A DNA stretch of 64,000 nt from Ephemerocybe angulata (Eukaryota; Basidiomycota; Agaricomycetes; Agaricales; Psathyrellaceae): contig JAACJK010000114.1 of NCBI GenBank assembly GCA_013368325.1, forward strand, positions 62,001 through 126,000. The letters are read 5' to 3'. Every line of letters starts with the position of its first letter. Within the stretch, counting starts at the first letter, position 1. The notes beneath the pieces are model-generated. The model saw only the letters and a program-made list of their open reading frames with translations. It did not search any database and was not told the DNA's origin. This document shows, piece by piece, positions 44,280 through 56,500 of the stretch. Made by a program: the position numbers and the translations under genes.

Positions 44280-46110
44280 CAGCGATCGAAGTGAACAAGG
44301 ATCGAAAGATAGATGCAGAGGAGTGAGTGAGAGAAGGGGTGCGAGGGAAGAAAGCAGAGGATATGGAAGGCGGGGGTCAGGCGACATGGTTGATGGTGGG
44401 AAGGATTGCATGCATGCGTTGAGCGCTCGTCATATTTCGCCCGTGTGTGCCGCCGATCGGCCGGCGAACTCGGCGCCACAAGAGGTGCTTGGATGTTCGA
44501 TCGATTCGACACCTTTCGCCCTTGTTTCTTCCCACCACCATCATCCCTCCTCTCCCTCTCTGTACTTCGTAAATCTCAAGAGCGTCTGGGAGGAGTATAG
44601 CGCGGGTCACATTGGCGGACCTGGGTTGGCCTGGCGGGAAGGGGAATGTTGGGCGACGTTGGGGGATCAGGTGCTACCTGCAATCTATCTCCCCCATTCC
44701 CTCCCCTCCCCCTGTCCGATTGGCTAGGCGCGGCCTAGGTCCTCTCGATACGTTTGACCTGTTCTCTGCGTTTGGCTCCTTGATCGACTTCTCGCTGACC
44801 GGTTCTCGGATGGGTACTATCCATCCTTCGGCGTGTGCTCTTGCTCCCTCTCTATCCCTTTCTCTTTATCTGTGTCTCAGTTTCTGCGCGACTTCAAATG
44901 TGCGGGCGCTAGCGCTGCCGAGTGGCAATCGGCTGTCCCTGCGATTTCTCCTGTACCCCGTCGAGCAGGGTCACCCCCGGCTCGACGGGGCGAGTGATCG
45001 CATTGGCAACAAACCCACTCCGTGTGCCTATGCCATCGCTCGATTCGATGGTCACAAACGCAACTTTTGCAACCACCGTTCGATTCTCACTCTTATCCTC
45101 TGCTTTAGGTTTCGCCCTCGAGCTCAGTTTCACCTATTTTCTTGCTTTCGTTGTCGCGAAATTATTGTTTAGGTCTCGAGCTATGGACTCGCGACTGCAA
45201 GAGCGAGTTAACACCATTCATCTCTTAGCCGAATCGGATGGATAGTCTAAGTGCGCAGGGTGCACAGGACGGGTATCGAGGTTTTGTTCGTAGCAGCGCG
45301 TCCCTTACCCCCCGCTCGAGCTTCGTGCATTCCAACCCTCTCGGAACGCGATACCTTGTGAGGCTAGCGATATGCCTGGCATGAATTTGCGAGAACGACG
45401 AGACGTCCCTTTGAAATTGGGGCCACGTGAGGCAGTCGTCGGCGGGTCTATGATGTAGACCTGTTTCCTCTGTCCTCATTTGTCCATATTTCTTCTTGGG
45501 GTGTCTCCTCGATCTTTTCATAGCATGTGGCATGGCTCTTGATCTGCTTTTTAGACACGGCTAACGCGCACATCCCGCAAGCCCCGACTTACCTCCCAGC
45601 GCAAAGGGAAGACCACCACGCCGAGTGGCCGATCGGCGGGCTGCGCGATGGAGGCTCAGATCTCGCCCATGGACCACGATGGGGGCCTCTTGGCTCCCGT
45701 TATCGTTCGGGGTGATGGTTTCTTCTGCCTCACTCGCGATGCTCGCCTCTCAGCTTAGACTCACTATGCACGCTGTGGTATACCATCCTTTTTTTGGCTC
45801 GTTTCACGCCCCTTCATCTGTGTGCTGTGACATTTAGGTTGGAACATCGACCACGGGCGAAGGCGCTGCCGAGTGGAGCTCGATGCTGGGTTTGGAATGT
45901 CTCTTCAAGTATGGTGTAGAGCGGGTCCACGCTCCGGTTTTATGCGGCAGGCGATTTCCCATGGCCATGTCGAGACCTCCACTCCGCGCGGACGTCGTTC
46001 GATTCTAGTTCCTCTCCACTCCTTTCTGTTTGCATATTCGAGCTCGGCCTTCTCGTCATTTCCTATCTCTACCGGACACCTGATGAGTCATGACTGGGAG
46101 AGATGAGCTT
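44280..46110 (+). repeat. Composite repeat unit upstream of the intact ALDH gene
   Basis: M1 lies at about 44,440-44,550, M4 at 44,904-45,000, M5 near 45,040, M6 near 45,430-45,530, M3 near 45,635-45,720 and another M4 at 45,855-45,955. It faces away from the ALDH gene and starts about 260 bp upstream of the ALDH ATG, as in both pseudogene copies. No gene is seen. Confidence 0.65.
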
Positions 46111-46280
46111 CTCAGCTAATTAGACCGTCCCATGCGTCGAGCGTAAGGTATGGGAGCCTTCTTGAGGCATCGCGGTAACTAGGTGTCCAAGTCACACCGA
46201 AACACAACAGATTCCATGATACGTCGAGATATAATGTGTATCCTACTGAGAGTAATATGTATGAGACCTCTAGGTATACC

Positions 46281-47556
46281 TCAGGTGCCACATGCGAGAT
46301 CGACATCCCCCAAACATGGGTCAGAACTATCATCGTTGAGAACGGCCGTATCTGACGATCCAATCGCCTGGTTCTCTGCAAACTGCATTCCGCCGCTTGA
46401 GACATGCATGTTCTCGGTTGTGGAGTGCGTCCAGGCGCTCTTCTGTCCAAGTCGATAGCTGACGAGCATCGGAGACATGACCTGAAGTGGTGGTAAGTCA
46501 GGGAATAGACGACCGTCTTGACTGAGAGGATACATCACCTGTATCTGGGCGAGAAGTGCTAGAGATAATTGTGCCAGAGGATGCCCCAGTGCAAATGGGA
46601 CAATGAAGAAAAGCGCAGCTGCAAAATACAGTGCGGAGCTCTCGATTAGGACACTACTAAGCGATGTGTATATCCGCAGGGATCTAGACCCCCTGCCCAC
46701 GAGTTTCTGAAAGTGAAGGCGGTGGATGAGGATTCTGCGAGAGATCAAAAGGGTAAGAAGAACATGCAGGGAAGCGACGATAGAGAAATACACTAGGGCA
46801 AGATTGATTTGGGAAAAAAGGGACTGGCGAGGGAGTGAAGTCTGGGTCAACAAAACGACCCCGGTCACTGAGGTTGAAAATGTGTTAAACTTGAAATCTT
46901 CGTGGTATGAGGGCTCAACAAACCAATTTTGACTAAATACAGGAAACCTGGGAGAATACAAACAGCCCATTGTTTAGAGCTTTGACTGTATACCACATAA
47001 CATCGGTAGATCTAGTCATAAGAAAGGGGTCATTCAGTCAAAGATCAACCCCATTTGAAAATCTGGGACTTGCCATAAATCCATCCGAGAACCACGTAGT
47101 CATTATAAATGCAGAGTTACCGAGATTCATTACCGGGTGGTCGTAGTGCTCGAGCTCCCATCCTAAAGGACCACCGGGGTACAGTGGATATTCGATCCTG
47201 AGGTAGACTAAGGTCCAAGTCGAACAGACAGTCCACACTGTTACTACCGTGAAAATCAGGCAAAGGTAGACCAGGCGCAGTTGCTTTGGGCCGATGCCAA
47301 TGGACGTGCCACCCCGTTTCAGTGATGAAATGAGGGACTTGATGCATGAATAGAAGAGAGAAGTAGTAATTCCTGAGGCTAGTTCGTGCATTAGGACATC
47401 GCCAACTAATATAATGTGCCCACCATAAAGGATCAGGGCAAGGGTCGCGCCTATGGTTTCGAAGACATATGCTTGGTAGAGCTCAGAGGAGATGTCAGTT
47501 AGCCTGTAGCTGGTCGCTGGGCTTTTGTCTGTTGCAGCTCGCCTGACGGTTGCCAT
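46281..47556 (-). CDS. Seven-transmembrane membrane protein (5 exons, 351 aa)
   Basis: Exons: 47,556-47,424; 47,378-47,074; 47,011-46,924; 46,867-46,539; 46,481-46,281. Introns are 45-62 nt; intron 2 is a GC-AG intron (GCAAGT donor), the others GT-AG. The spliced product has seven hydrophobic segments at about residues 32-55, 78-105, 127-152, 160-182, 196-220, 240-262 and 270-292. Typical signatures are W-F-S-D-G-F-M-I-Y-R-C-Y after segment 3 and L-I-E-S-S-A-L-Y in segment 6. The hydrophilic C-terminus is about 60 residues. It belongs to a large basidiomycete family of plain membrane proteins without an assigned ligand; receptor-like function is only a topology-based guess. Confidence 0.78.
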
Positions 47557-47559
47557 TGA

Positions 47560-48910
47560 TGGTGCGAAGGTGTTTCTGCGGAAGCAGCAGCTTACCGTTC
47601 CGCTTAAATGTGGTGAAAGCGGTGCAAAGAAGATGATTGAATGGTGATCGAAGAGGTTTAAATATCATATTGGTGGGTTGCATCAACATCCTGGTTTCCG
47701 AAGGGAAAATATATCTAATTCTATTGTTGCTTCTGTGTGTATCGGGACGTCTGAGATATGTAGAAGCACCAGACCCCACTATACGCGGCTTCTTTCAGAG
47801 ACGAGTCTGGCACTTGACTGTGACGATTAATTCTCCACTAGTATCTCGTTGGTGGTACCCGTGATCTATCACCGGCAAGGATACCTTACCATGTTCTCCC
47901 GTAAAGGTTTTATAATGGTTGATGGAAGCTCTGGAGGGCGATGCTCGAGCGCTGCTTGTATGGTGACCTATACGAAGGGGGTGCAAAAGGTTTGCTCTAT
48001 AAGCCTGTTTCGTAAGTCTGACTTGAGCAATAATCTCCTCCGGCCGTGCTTAAGGTGCGACCGATGAAGGTGCCATCTGAGCGCGTGCTATCACCTCGCG
48101 TGGGTAATGATTGGCATTACCTATGCTGGGCAATAGCCCGCCCTCGGACGGGACCTTCATCGATGACCCCGTCGCCATCATACATCATACATGTCACTCG
48201 CTGAAGTAAAATCGGGAACTGAGGTATGAGTCAAACTTATAATACCACGCTGAGCTTCTTGACCCGAGACTAAGGGGGAGTCGGTTTTGGAGATCGGGAG
48301 CAATGGAGCTTACCTTCCAAAGCCATCTATACTTGGCAGATACATACAGTTATAATCCGGGTATTTGAAGAGTATTCGTTTCTGGAATCACATCCAATGG
48401 GCTAGCGAGCTCTCCAGCTTGAATCCGAGTTGTCGAATTTATCGACTCCGAGCTCCCGAGCCTGGTCTTCGTTCTTTCTCTCTCTCTTGTATCTCTGTGA
48501 TCCCCTCCGCACACCGTCCCGCACGGCCCTTCTTAACTTTGGCCGCAAACGGGCGATAAGTTTTATTTTCCAAAGCTCGCCCCTTTGATCTCCCACTATG
48601 TATGTTTTCAGTGGTACACCGGTTTCCTCGTGTTATGACTCTCTAGAATGCCAGCATCTATTCGTTGTACCATAGCTCAAAGTAAGATAGAGGATGCAAT
48701 TAAAGTCGAAGTCAAGATTGCATGATGCACTGCGCAGCTGAGGATGCGCTCGAAAGCCACAGGCCATCGTCTCTGGTGACGAGCATCTCTCGGCGTCTAC
48801 TTAAGTTCTCTGTGTTGAAGGGCATGAGCTCTCCAGATACTTAGCACTTCTGTGGTACAGAAAAGGAACTCCCTTTGGCTGTATGTTTTTCGGCTAATTG
48901 TTACTAAGTC
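47560..48910. other. Intergenic, no gene recognised
   Basis: Mixed sequence with no coherent protein frame. A 'ctccgagctcccgagcctgg' phrase near 48,450 and pyrimidine-rich runs near 48,480 are reminiscent of the composite repeat but too weak to call. Confidence 0.35.
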
Positions 48911-48913
48911 TTT

Positions 48914-49270
48914 TTACGCTGCAAACCCATCACACTCGCGAATCGGAAAGAACCCCTCGGTGGGAACAGTGTATAAGGCTCCTACTTTGAAGAATATACA
49001 CCCACCAGCAGCTAAACGCAAGATAAACAGGGTGACGGGAATGTTTGACCCCGTCAGCAAGCGCGTAGGGTACGAATCATAGAAACAGTCCACTGGTACA
49101 GCTGTATCGCGTGTTACGTTACCCGGGACAGACGCATGTCCCGCCGTATAGTCCGCTGAGTACGTATCAAGGTTGGAAATCGTCGACGCGGAGGGTCTGT
49201 CGCGAGTCCAGGACGACGAGACTGTAAGGAACGCGCGATCGCTGCGTAGCAGCCATGCGCGTACCTTCAT
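48914..49270 (-). CDS. Hypothetical ORF, weakly supported
   Basis: A 118-codon frame begins at 49,270 with a TATATA element about 65 bp upstream. The composition is not clearly that of an alternate-frame shadow, and one hydrophobic stretch (about residues 78-96) could span a membrane. A possible GTACGC donor directly after the second codon makes the true structure uncertain. No family is recognised. Confidence 0.25.
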   Translation of the reverse strand: MKVRAWLLRSDRAFLTVSSSWTRDRPSASTISNLDTYSADYTAGHASVPGNVTRDTAVPVDCFYDSYPTRLLTGSNIPVTLFILRLAAGGCIFFKVGALYTVPTEGFFPIRECDGFAA

Positions 49271-49479
49271 GTGACCAGTAGGACCCTGAACGAATAGTCT
49301 AGAAGTTTCCCGAGATCGGACCGGTCTGGTATATATCTACTGTAGGCTACATCGTGTTCAGCAGGTTATCCTCTCCCACCTTCCTTCACCCCAAATACCA
49401 CTTTAATTCTTCTCTGCGACGACGAGCTATCCTATGTGAGGTTACGATACCCCTCCGCACTTAAGTGACTTTATGCGCT

Positions 49480-49760
49480 TACAAGACAAAAGAAAATAAA
49501 TGAATAAATAAAGGGATAGAGCAGAAAATAGCTGAATACCATGAAGCATGCCAAAAAGCCAGAAGAACCAGATCGGACGACGGTCGATGTCAAACCTGGA
49601 TATTTCCTGCCGCACATAACCGGATCAAGATTCAGCTCTACACGATGTAAGAGGGATTCCAAAGCCAGAAGAGAGCTCCACGCGGCAGCGCCTTCGAAAG
49701 TTTGGACGAATATCTCGGGTGTCTATACCTCTCCGCACACAGCGCCCCTTGAGGTTCCGT
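49480..49760 (-). repeat. Inverted copy of repeat module M4
   Basis: Read on the minus strand, this segment has the M4 features ('gcgctgccgcgtggagctc', 'gtgtagagctg', 'ttatgtgcggcagg'), opposite to all the other copies. It lies head to head with the M1 module at 49,775-49,875. Confidence 0.6.
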
Positions 49761-49774
49761 AAGCGCCGGCGACT

Positions 49775-51760
49775 CGAGCGCGGGCACGCGGGGTGTGCCG
49801 GCCGGGATGATGGCCGGAGGAGGCTGACATCGATAATCGATTCCGCCATCCTTGTTCCTTCCCACCACCACACTTGGGGCTTTCGTCCTTTTTCTCGTCT
49901 ACCTCGCATTGAAGGACCTCTAAACCTGCTGGGATGAGCTGCTCTAGGCGTTATGAGGGGCGACGGGATGGTCTGGGCTCGGAGAGGGACGCGTTTGGGC
50001 TACGGCGGGGGAGATCAGAGGAGTGGGGTACGCTCGTCCGTTTGTTTAGCTTTCCTCCACTTTCAATCCCCCCTTTCATCTATCTCCTTCCTTCCCCGTC
50101 TCACTTTCTCATTGCCACACCCGTCTTTCAACACCTGGTGGCGGGACTTTCGATCGTCGTTCTCGTTGAACGGGTTGTCTACGGGCTTTCTCCGTGTGTG
50201 CCCAGAACTTCGAATATGTGGGCGATATCACTGCCGAGTGGCTATCGACCCTCCGCGATGTCTCTGTACCTTATAGAGCAGGATCGCCTCCGATTCCGTG
50301 GGGTAAGTGATGTCGAGTCGGTCGGCTAGTGGTTGCTCCGCGATCCTATCTACCATCGTTCGATTCTGCTTTCCCTTCTCTTCTGTTTTGTGTTCTGTCT
50401 TTTGTGTTTCATCATTCGTCCTTCGCCTTTTGGCCTCGGGTACACCTCATTCGGTGTGCTACTGCTCGCTGTTCTCTACCCTCTTCCCCCCCTACCCTCT
50501 TCTCCTCGGTTTGGATCGGTCATTTAAGGTGGGTATGTTCCTTGGCCATGGCCAAGGAACATACCCACCTTAAATGACCGATCCGAGGCGGGCTCGCGAA
50601 ACAGGTCCAGATCGCTTGTGCACGGGCCACGATGGGGGTCTCTTGGCTGTCGTTATCGTACAGCCCCCCTCCCTTCATCTTTAACCGTAAAGGAATGGGT
50701 CAAACCAACACGCTGAATCAGCGAACCGAGGCGGGCCTTGACTCCTGGGGCAAAACCATATTTCTCGCTCATGATCGGGGCCTCGTGGCTCTCATTCGGG
50801 GCGAAAGTGGTTCCCATTTCATTTCATAGGCCCGCCTTCTTCTGATAACTGCGTGTGTGGTTAGTCGGACACCACGCGCTCCGTCAGCTCGATTCACTTT
50901 ATGACTGTTGCGTTACACCGCCCGTTGGTCTGTGAGACCCGATGCTCGAGCGCGGGCGATAGGGCTGCCGAGCGGAGGTCTATTCCGGGCGAAGAACTCT
51001 CTTGTACCGTGCAGAGCGGGAACACTCCCAATTCAGGGTATCAAGCGGTCTTGCATCTTGCTCGGCCTCTGCTCCGCGTGCCCAGGTACCTTCGTTCGAT
51101 TCTGTTTCCATTATTCTGTTTTGTGCTTCATGCTTCATGCTTCGTGCTTCGTGATCGATCTTCCGCTCTGGAAATAAAAGGGGCGAACTTTTCAGTCATA
51201 TCCCATCTTACGAACGCTCTCCGGTACACCTTGTTCGGTGTGCTACTGATTACTTTGCTTTACCCCCCTGCTCCTACCCGCTTGAATTCGACCAGTTGAT
51301 CAGATCTCCACCCGCCCTCCCTCCCACTGTAAAGAGACGAACAGGCTAAGTGACGGATCCGAGGCGGGCTGCGCGCTACAGACTAGGATCACTCGCCTAC
51401 GCGCCGCGATGGGGGCCTCTTGGCTCTTGTTGGGGTTCGGGGTGATGGTCTTGCTATTTGGCCGTTAGGCTCGCCTGTTTGATGTCACTATGTGTGTCGT
51501 GATTCGTCGTACGAGACCGCTTTTGCTTCCTCGTTTCACGTCCGTGTGGTGGACTATCTAGTTTGGAACGAATCTGAGCCATGAAGCTCCCGAGTGGGGC
51601 TTTGTTCTTGCCCTGAATGTCTCTTGTATCGTGTAGAGCAGGTTTATTGCCGCTCGCGTGCGGCAAGTGATATCGGTGCGTAGCTCATAATCCTACTCCG
51701 CGTGCCATGCACCTTCGTTCGATTCGGGTTCCCCTCCACTATTTTCTGCTTCGTATTCGA
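49775..51760 (+). repeat. Composite repeat array
   Basis: M1 at 49,775-49,875; M4 at 50,218-50,310, 50,950-51,050 and 51,570-51,670; M3 near 50,580, 50,730 and 51,355; M5 near 50,340, 51,080 and 51,695. Modules recur every 450-780 bp. ORFs here are repeat shadows. A perfect 72-bp palindrome sits at 50,513-50,584. Confidence 0.7.
50513..50584. repeat. Perfect 72-bp palindrome without spacer
   Basis: Two 36-bp arms meet at CC|ATGG-type centre near 50,548/50,549 and are exact reverse complements. The right arm runs into an M3 start ('gatccgaggcggg'). The left arm ends in 'ggatcggtcatt', as if the M3 border had been folded back on itself. Confidence 0.9.
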
Positions 51761-52104
51761 GATCTGTCTTCTATCTTTATTATCCCTTCACCGATGTCCG
51801 GATAACTAGGGATGATAACCCACTCAGCAAGTAACTCAGCTCGTTTGGTGCGCTGCTCACTCCTCCACACGGCTTGAATCGTGCCCTCAATCTCGATTCT
51901 CCGCAAGCTAGAACCCTCCCGATACACTGCATGCTCCCCGCGGCGCGATGCGAGATATATGCTAACTAGGGCCGAATCCTGAATATTGAACATCGGTGTT
52001 GGCTGGCTTATCTCTCCACGGATGACTGTGGCGGGTAAAACTGCGCTTGGGACTCGTGATGCAGTTGCGATACAATTGCAGATAGGATCCTCCATGAAGT
52101 GCAT
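51739..52104 (-). CDS. Hypothetical ORF, possible gene fragment
   Basis: The 121-codon frame has balanced, protein-like composition (I-S-Q-P-T-P-M-F-N-I, A-E-L-L-A-E-W-V-I-I-P). A stop lies just upstream of its first ATG. It sits between the repeat array and a MITE-like element, with no visible promoter or introns. No family is recognised. It may be an exon relic. Confidence 0.3.
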   Translation of the reverse strand: MHFMEDPICNCIATASRVPSAVLPATVIRGEISQPTPMFNIQDSALVSIYLASRRGEHAVYREGSSLRRIEIEGTIQAVWRSEQRTKRAELLAEWVIIPSYPDIGEGIIKIEDRSRIRSRK

Positions 52105-52238
52105 ATCTCCTCGCGGATCGTCTCAACGAGATAGCTATAAGTACGTGGGCCCAACGACGTTTCCTTGACCTTTACGCGTTTCGGTTAGATTGAGTTGAAT
52201 CGAAATGTGTGTGCTTGGATGGCTGGTTCGTTGATTTT

Positions 52239-53574
52239 CAAAAGACCGACAGGTTCCGATTAATCGTGGGGTTGAAAATCAACACTTTGATGGTTAATCC
52301 GACGTGGATTAATCAAAGCGGATTAAACAAGGCTGGCGGGCAGCAGCGTGCCTGAGCTCGCAAGCTGCGATTAATCGACAGTCGTTAATTCGACATCTGT
52401 TTAATCGTTTCTCCGGAGACTATGTTACGCCTGGGCGTTTAATCGAAAGCTGGGCGCTGTTGAAGCTGGGAAAAAGTTCGACAAAAATGATGTGATTAAT
52501 CCTATTACTACGACTAATACAGTAAATAATCCTACAATTAAACAACGTATCGGGCGGGCAGAAGACTGTAGACGATTAATCGCACAGAAGAAAAAGGGCC
52601 GCGAGCTCGTAGGTCGCAAATACCCAGATCACCGTAGATAACCCTATGAGGCGATTAATCACAATGACGGCGCAATATATAATTAGAGTATGTGCTCAGT
52701 AGACATACCTTTGGTGCCGATCGGCGTTGAGGGCCTCAATTAATCGGCTTCCCGTGAGTCTCAATCACCTTGTTGGCGCATCAAGCGCCACCACCCCGCT
52801 CGCCGAGATCGACAAGGAGCGGCGATTCCCTCCAAGTCACCTCACCACCCTTCGGAGGGATGATGGGGAGAAAGGAGGGGGATGAGGCGAGCATGGCACA
52901 TGTCCCTTGAGTTATATAGACCCAGAATGTTGGCCTTATGTGGTCAGCATTGCAACTATTTGGCGTTTTCAACAAAACGCACCCCCGTGATCGTTCCAAG
53001 GTCGCGACGCGACTGTTTGGAAATCTAAACATTCGAGGAGTATATAAGAAGGCCCTCTTTTGCGAAGTTCTTCATCCCACAAGTTCCTCTACCTCCGCTA
53101 TCGGGCTCGGTGGTCGAGGAACTTGTGGGATCATTCCTCATTTTCGGCCTGCTGCGCCTTCGCGCTTCCGCCGACGGCTCGATCGGGTGCCTCGGCGGTA
53201 CTGTAGTACATGACTGCTTGATGCGGCTCGGCTGGCACGCTAAGTAGCACCCCAGTATTACATCATCTCTGTAGAAATAGCATTCTTGACGTCAAAACGT
53301 TATAACATTTCTATATTTCAATCAAGGCTGATTTTAAGGTCCCGGAGAGCTTAGCTTAGGATTAAACGCCCAGAAGTGATATGTGTAGGCTCCCGAGAAA
53401 CGATTAAACAGATGACTATTGATGACTGTCGATTAATCGCAGCTGGCGAGCTCAGGCACGCTGCTGCCCGCCAGCCTTGGCCCTTGTTTAATCCGCTTTG
53501 ATTAATCCATGTCTGATTAACCGTCAAAGTGTTGATTTTCAACCCCACGATTAATCGAAACCTGTCGGGTTACA
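52239..53574. mobile_element. Non-coding relative of the KDZ-type element
   Basis: The 1,336-bp element shares its ends with the KDZ element at 34,967: left CAAAAGACCGACAGG, right ending CCTGTCGGGTTACA, with many ATTAATCG motifs. Terminal inverted repeats run about 150 bp (52,239-52,395 and 53,420-53,574). The flanks TTGATTTT and GTGATTTT match at 7 of 8 positions, consistent with an 8-bp target duplication. No transposase is encoded. Inside, near 53,036-53,131, are a TATATAA motif and a 16-bp stem-loop. Confidence 0.8.
53074..53131. repeat. 16-bp perfect stem-loop inside the non-coding KDZ relative
   Basis: Arms 53,074-53,089 and 53,116-53,131 (atcccacaagttcctc and its complement) enclose a 26-nt loop, 35 bp downstream of a TATATAA motif. 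Transcribed, this would form a compact RNA hairpin. Confidence 0.7.
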
Positions 53575-56500
53575 GTGATTTTTGGTTCGAGGTAAATAGG
53601 TCAGGGATGATACGTGCAGGGATGGATCGGGCCCTTGGGTTATGCTCTGACGCCACGTCAAGGCAGGATGGATGGAAGACGGCGAGCAGGGATAGCCGAG
53701 GGAGGTCTATGAGAGGCGAATCTCTTTAAACCACCACAACGCATCACCCTAGGAGACATTGCGGCGACTTGGGGCTTCTCTCGGTGAAGCGCCCTGACTC
53801 TGCTTCGACCCTCCAGATCTCGGTAAGCCCATATCCCTCGCGCAAATCTCACAGCTTATCCATGCGTCGCCAATCTAACCCTCGCGAATTAACCGTACTG
53901 TACGCACCCATGGCTTCAAAGATTCGAAGTGCTTGTTTGGCACTGCGTGCCCCCTGGTCGGCCGGCGAGCTCCGATTCGGCACCTCGATTATCGATTTTG
54001 CGTTCCTTCCTTCCTTCCTCCCACCACCACCACCACTGGCACCCATGAGTGAACACCCTCCTTCCTCTCTCTATATCTCGCATTGGCTGAGCGAACCGCC
54101 CTGGGACCCGCGCGATGCTGAAGGATCTGGATGCTTGGGGGTCGTCAATTTGGACAGTCTGAGAAGGGCGCTGGGTTTACGGCGGAGGATTGGAAGAGCG
54201 GGCATCCCCGATCGTTCAGTGCGTCCACCTCACCGGCGGTGAGCACTTCGATCGGTGCCAAATCAGGTCTTCTTCCTCCGCCCTCTTTCTCGCGCCCCGC
54301 GTCGTACAGGCGATCCACGCTTTAGCTCATCGAGGCATGACCATAGGGCCACACGAGTGGATGCGGGCTTTGTGCTGCGGGCACAGATCGCTCGCGAGCT
54401 GGGCCTTTTGGCTCTTGTTCGGGGTGATACTGACGATGTGCTTCGCCAAGTCTGCCTCTTTTTTTCTCTGGGCGTTGCTTTGTCGTGCCCTCGGTACCCC
54501 ACCACGCGCCGTTCGCTGTCGAGCTTTGGTTCCCGTTTCCTTTATCCGTCACTTTCCAGCCGTCACTATTGACCTCCCCCCCTCTCTCTCGCTTTCTCGC
54601 TTTCTCCGTGTCTGTGTGTGTTTCCGCCCAGAACTTCGAATATGCGGGTGATATCGCTGCCGAGTGGCCATTGAACCTCCGCAATGTCTCTGTACCCTGT
54701 AGAGCAGGATCACCTCCGGTTCCGTGGGGTAAGTGATATGGAAAATGTTCTGGCCCCTCCGCGGGTCTATCTACCATCATTCGATTCTGGTTTCTCTTCT
54801 CTGCTGTTTTGTACTTCGGCCTTCGTCCTTCGTTCTTCAGCTCATCTTCATCTCTGGAAGTATGAAGAAGGGCCGAAACCCTCAATCGAATCCGATCTTA
54901 CGAACTCTGGAATACCTCATTCGGTCACTCGGTGTGCTACTGATCGCTGTTCTCTACCCTCCTCTCCCCCACACTCCTCTCCTCGGCTTGTACCCTCGCC
55001 CAAGTGACCGATCCGAGGCGGGCTCCCGACACAGATCCAGATCACTCGCCCACGGGCCACGATGGGTGCCTCTTGGCTCTCCTTATCGTTCGGGGTGATG
55101 ACGCAGGCTGTCTTCCGGCGCTCGCCTCCCTAATCTAACCACAGTGGTCGTATAACGCGTTTAATTACTGTTCCACGCCTGTTTGGTGGAATATCTCGGC
55201 TGGAACGATTGGGGGCGATGGCGTCTGCTGAGTGGAGCTTTCCGTTGGTTCCGGACTGTCTCTTGTCTCGTGTAGAGTGGGATCCACGCTCCCGGTTCTG
55301 TGCGCCAGGTGATATCCTGAGGCTGTATGTTTGTTCTACTCTGCGTTGACGTGTACCGTCGTTCGATTATAGTTCCTTTCCACCGTTCTGCGTTTTCGTA
55401 ACGAGCTTGGTCGCCCTTTCTTTCTTATCTTTCGTCGCGACTGTGCTGGACGACTCAGCGGAACCTGCTTCTCACCTAAATCGCTGGGAAGCGCGGCTCG
55501 TTTGGGTCTGCCCGGGTGTCTGCAGTCTGGTACAATCCATGACATTCATCTACGCCTACGAGAGACTCAGGCGTAGATAAATGTCATAACATATATCCGC
55601 ACTTCTTCGGTCTACGATTCACTGAGCGCCAGTACTAATCTACACAATCGCTACAAAGATTGAACAAAGACCTAGAGTAATCTGATCATTGACGTCCCGG
55701 TGGGTCTCGTTCGGGTGTTCAGGTCGTTCAAGCAATCCGCCTTATTTAGCTCATTTGTCGTACCCTCGACACCCTCCGCGCTTCTGCTGTCGAGGTCTCC
55801 CCGGTTTTCTCTGAACACTTCTCCCTCTCGCGTACTCCCCACCCAGAATGTCGAACGCGGGCGGTAGTGCCGCCGAGTGGGAGCTCCGTCTCTGTTCTTC
55901 CTCTATCTCTTAATCACCATCTCCTCCACTCACCCCCTGCACGCCCCCCTCCCGTCATCTTTCACCGTAAAGGAATGAGTTAGACCAACAATGGCTCCCG
56001 AAGCAAAACCTGTTTGCTCGCTCACGACCGGGACGTCTTGTGACTCCAACTTTACTTCCGTGCTCTACCTTTCTCTGAGCGACCACACAGTTGAGCTTGT
56101 GAACAGGCAGTATTCTCTATACCGCGGCTGCGTACACAGAGCCCTCGAGGAGTAAGCACTGGCAACGAATTCAGCGCCTGCGGTGTGCCGGCCGGCGTGA
56201 TGGCCGGAGGAGGCTGACATCGATAATCGATTCCGCACTGCGCAGTCCTTGTTCCTTCCCACTACCACCACGCATGGGGCTTTCCTCCTTTTTCTCTCCT
56301 ACCCTCGCCTCAAAGGACCCGTAAACCTGCTCGGATGAGCTGCTCTGGGCGTTCAAAGGACCTGGGCGTTATGAGGGGCGACGGGATGGCTGGGATCAGA
56401 GAGGTTTGGGCTATGCTGGGTAGATCAGAGAGTGGGGTACTCTCATTCGTTCGTTCGTCTGTCATCTATCGACTTCCTTCCCGTTTCTCTTTCCCCACTG

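Noticed and set aside
50901..51299. ORFs inside the composite repeat (also 58,656-58,994, 33,610-33,831, 54,190-54,651) as genes
   Set aside because: They recur only as shadows of the repeat, with no start context, introns or recognisable domain, and their frames drift between copies.
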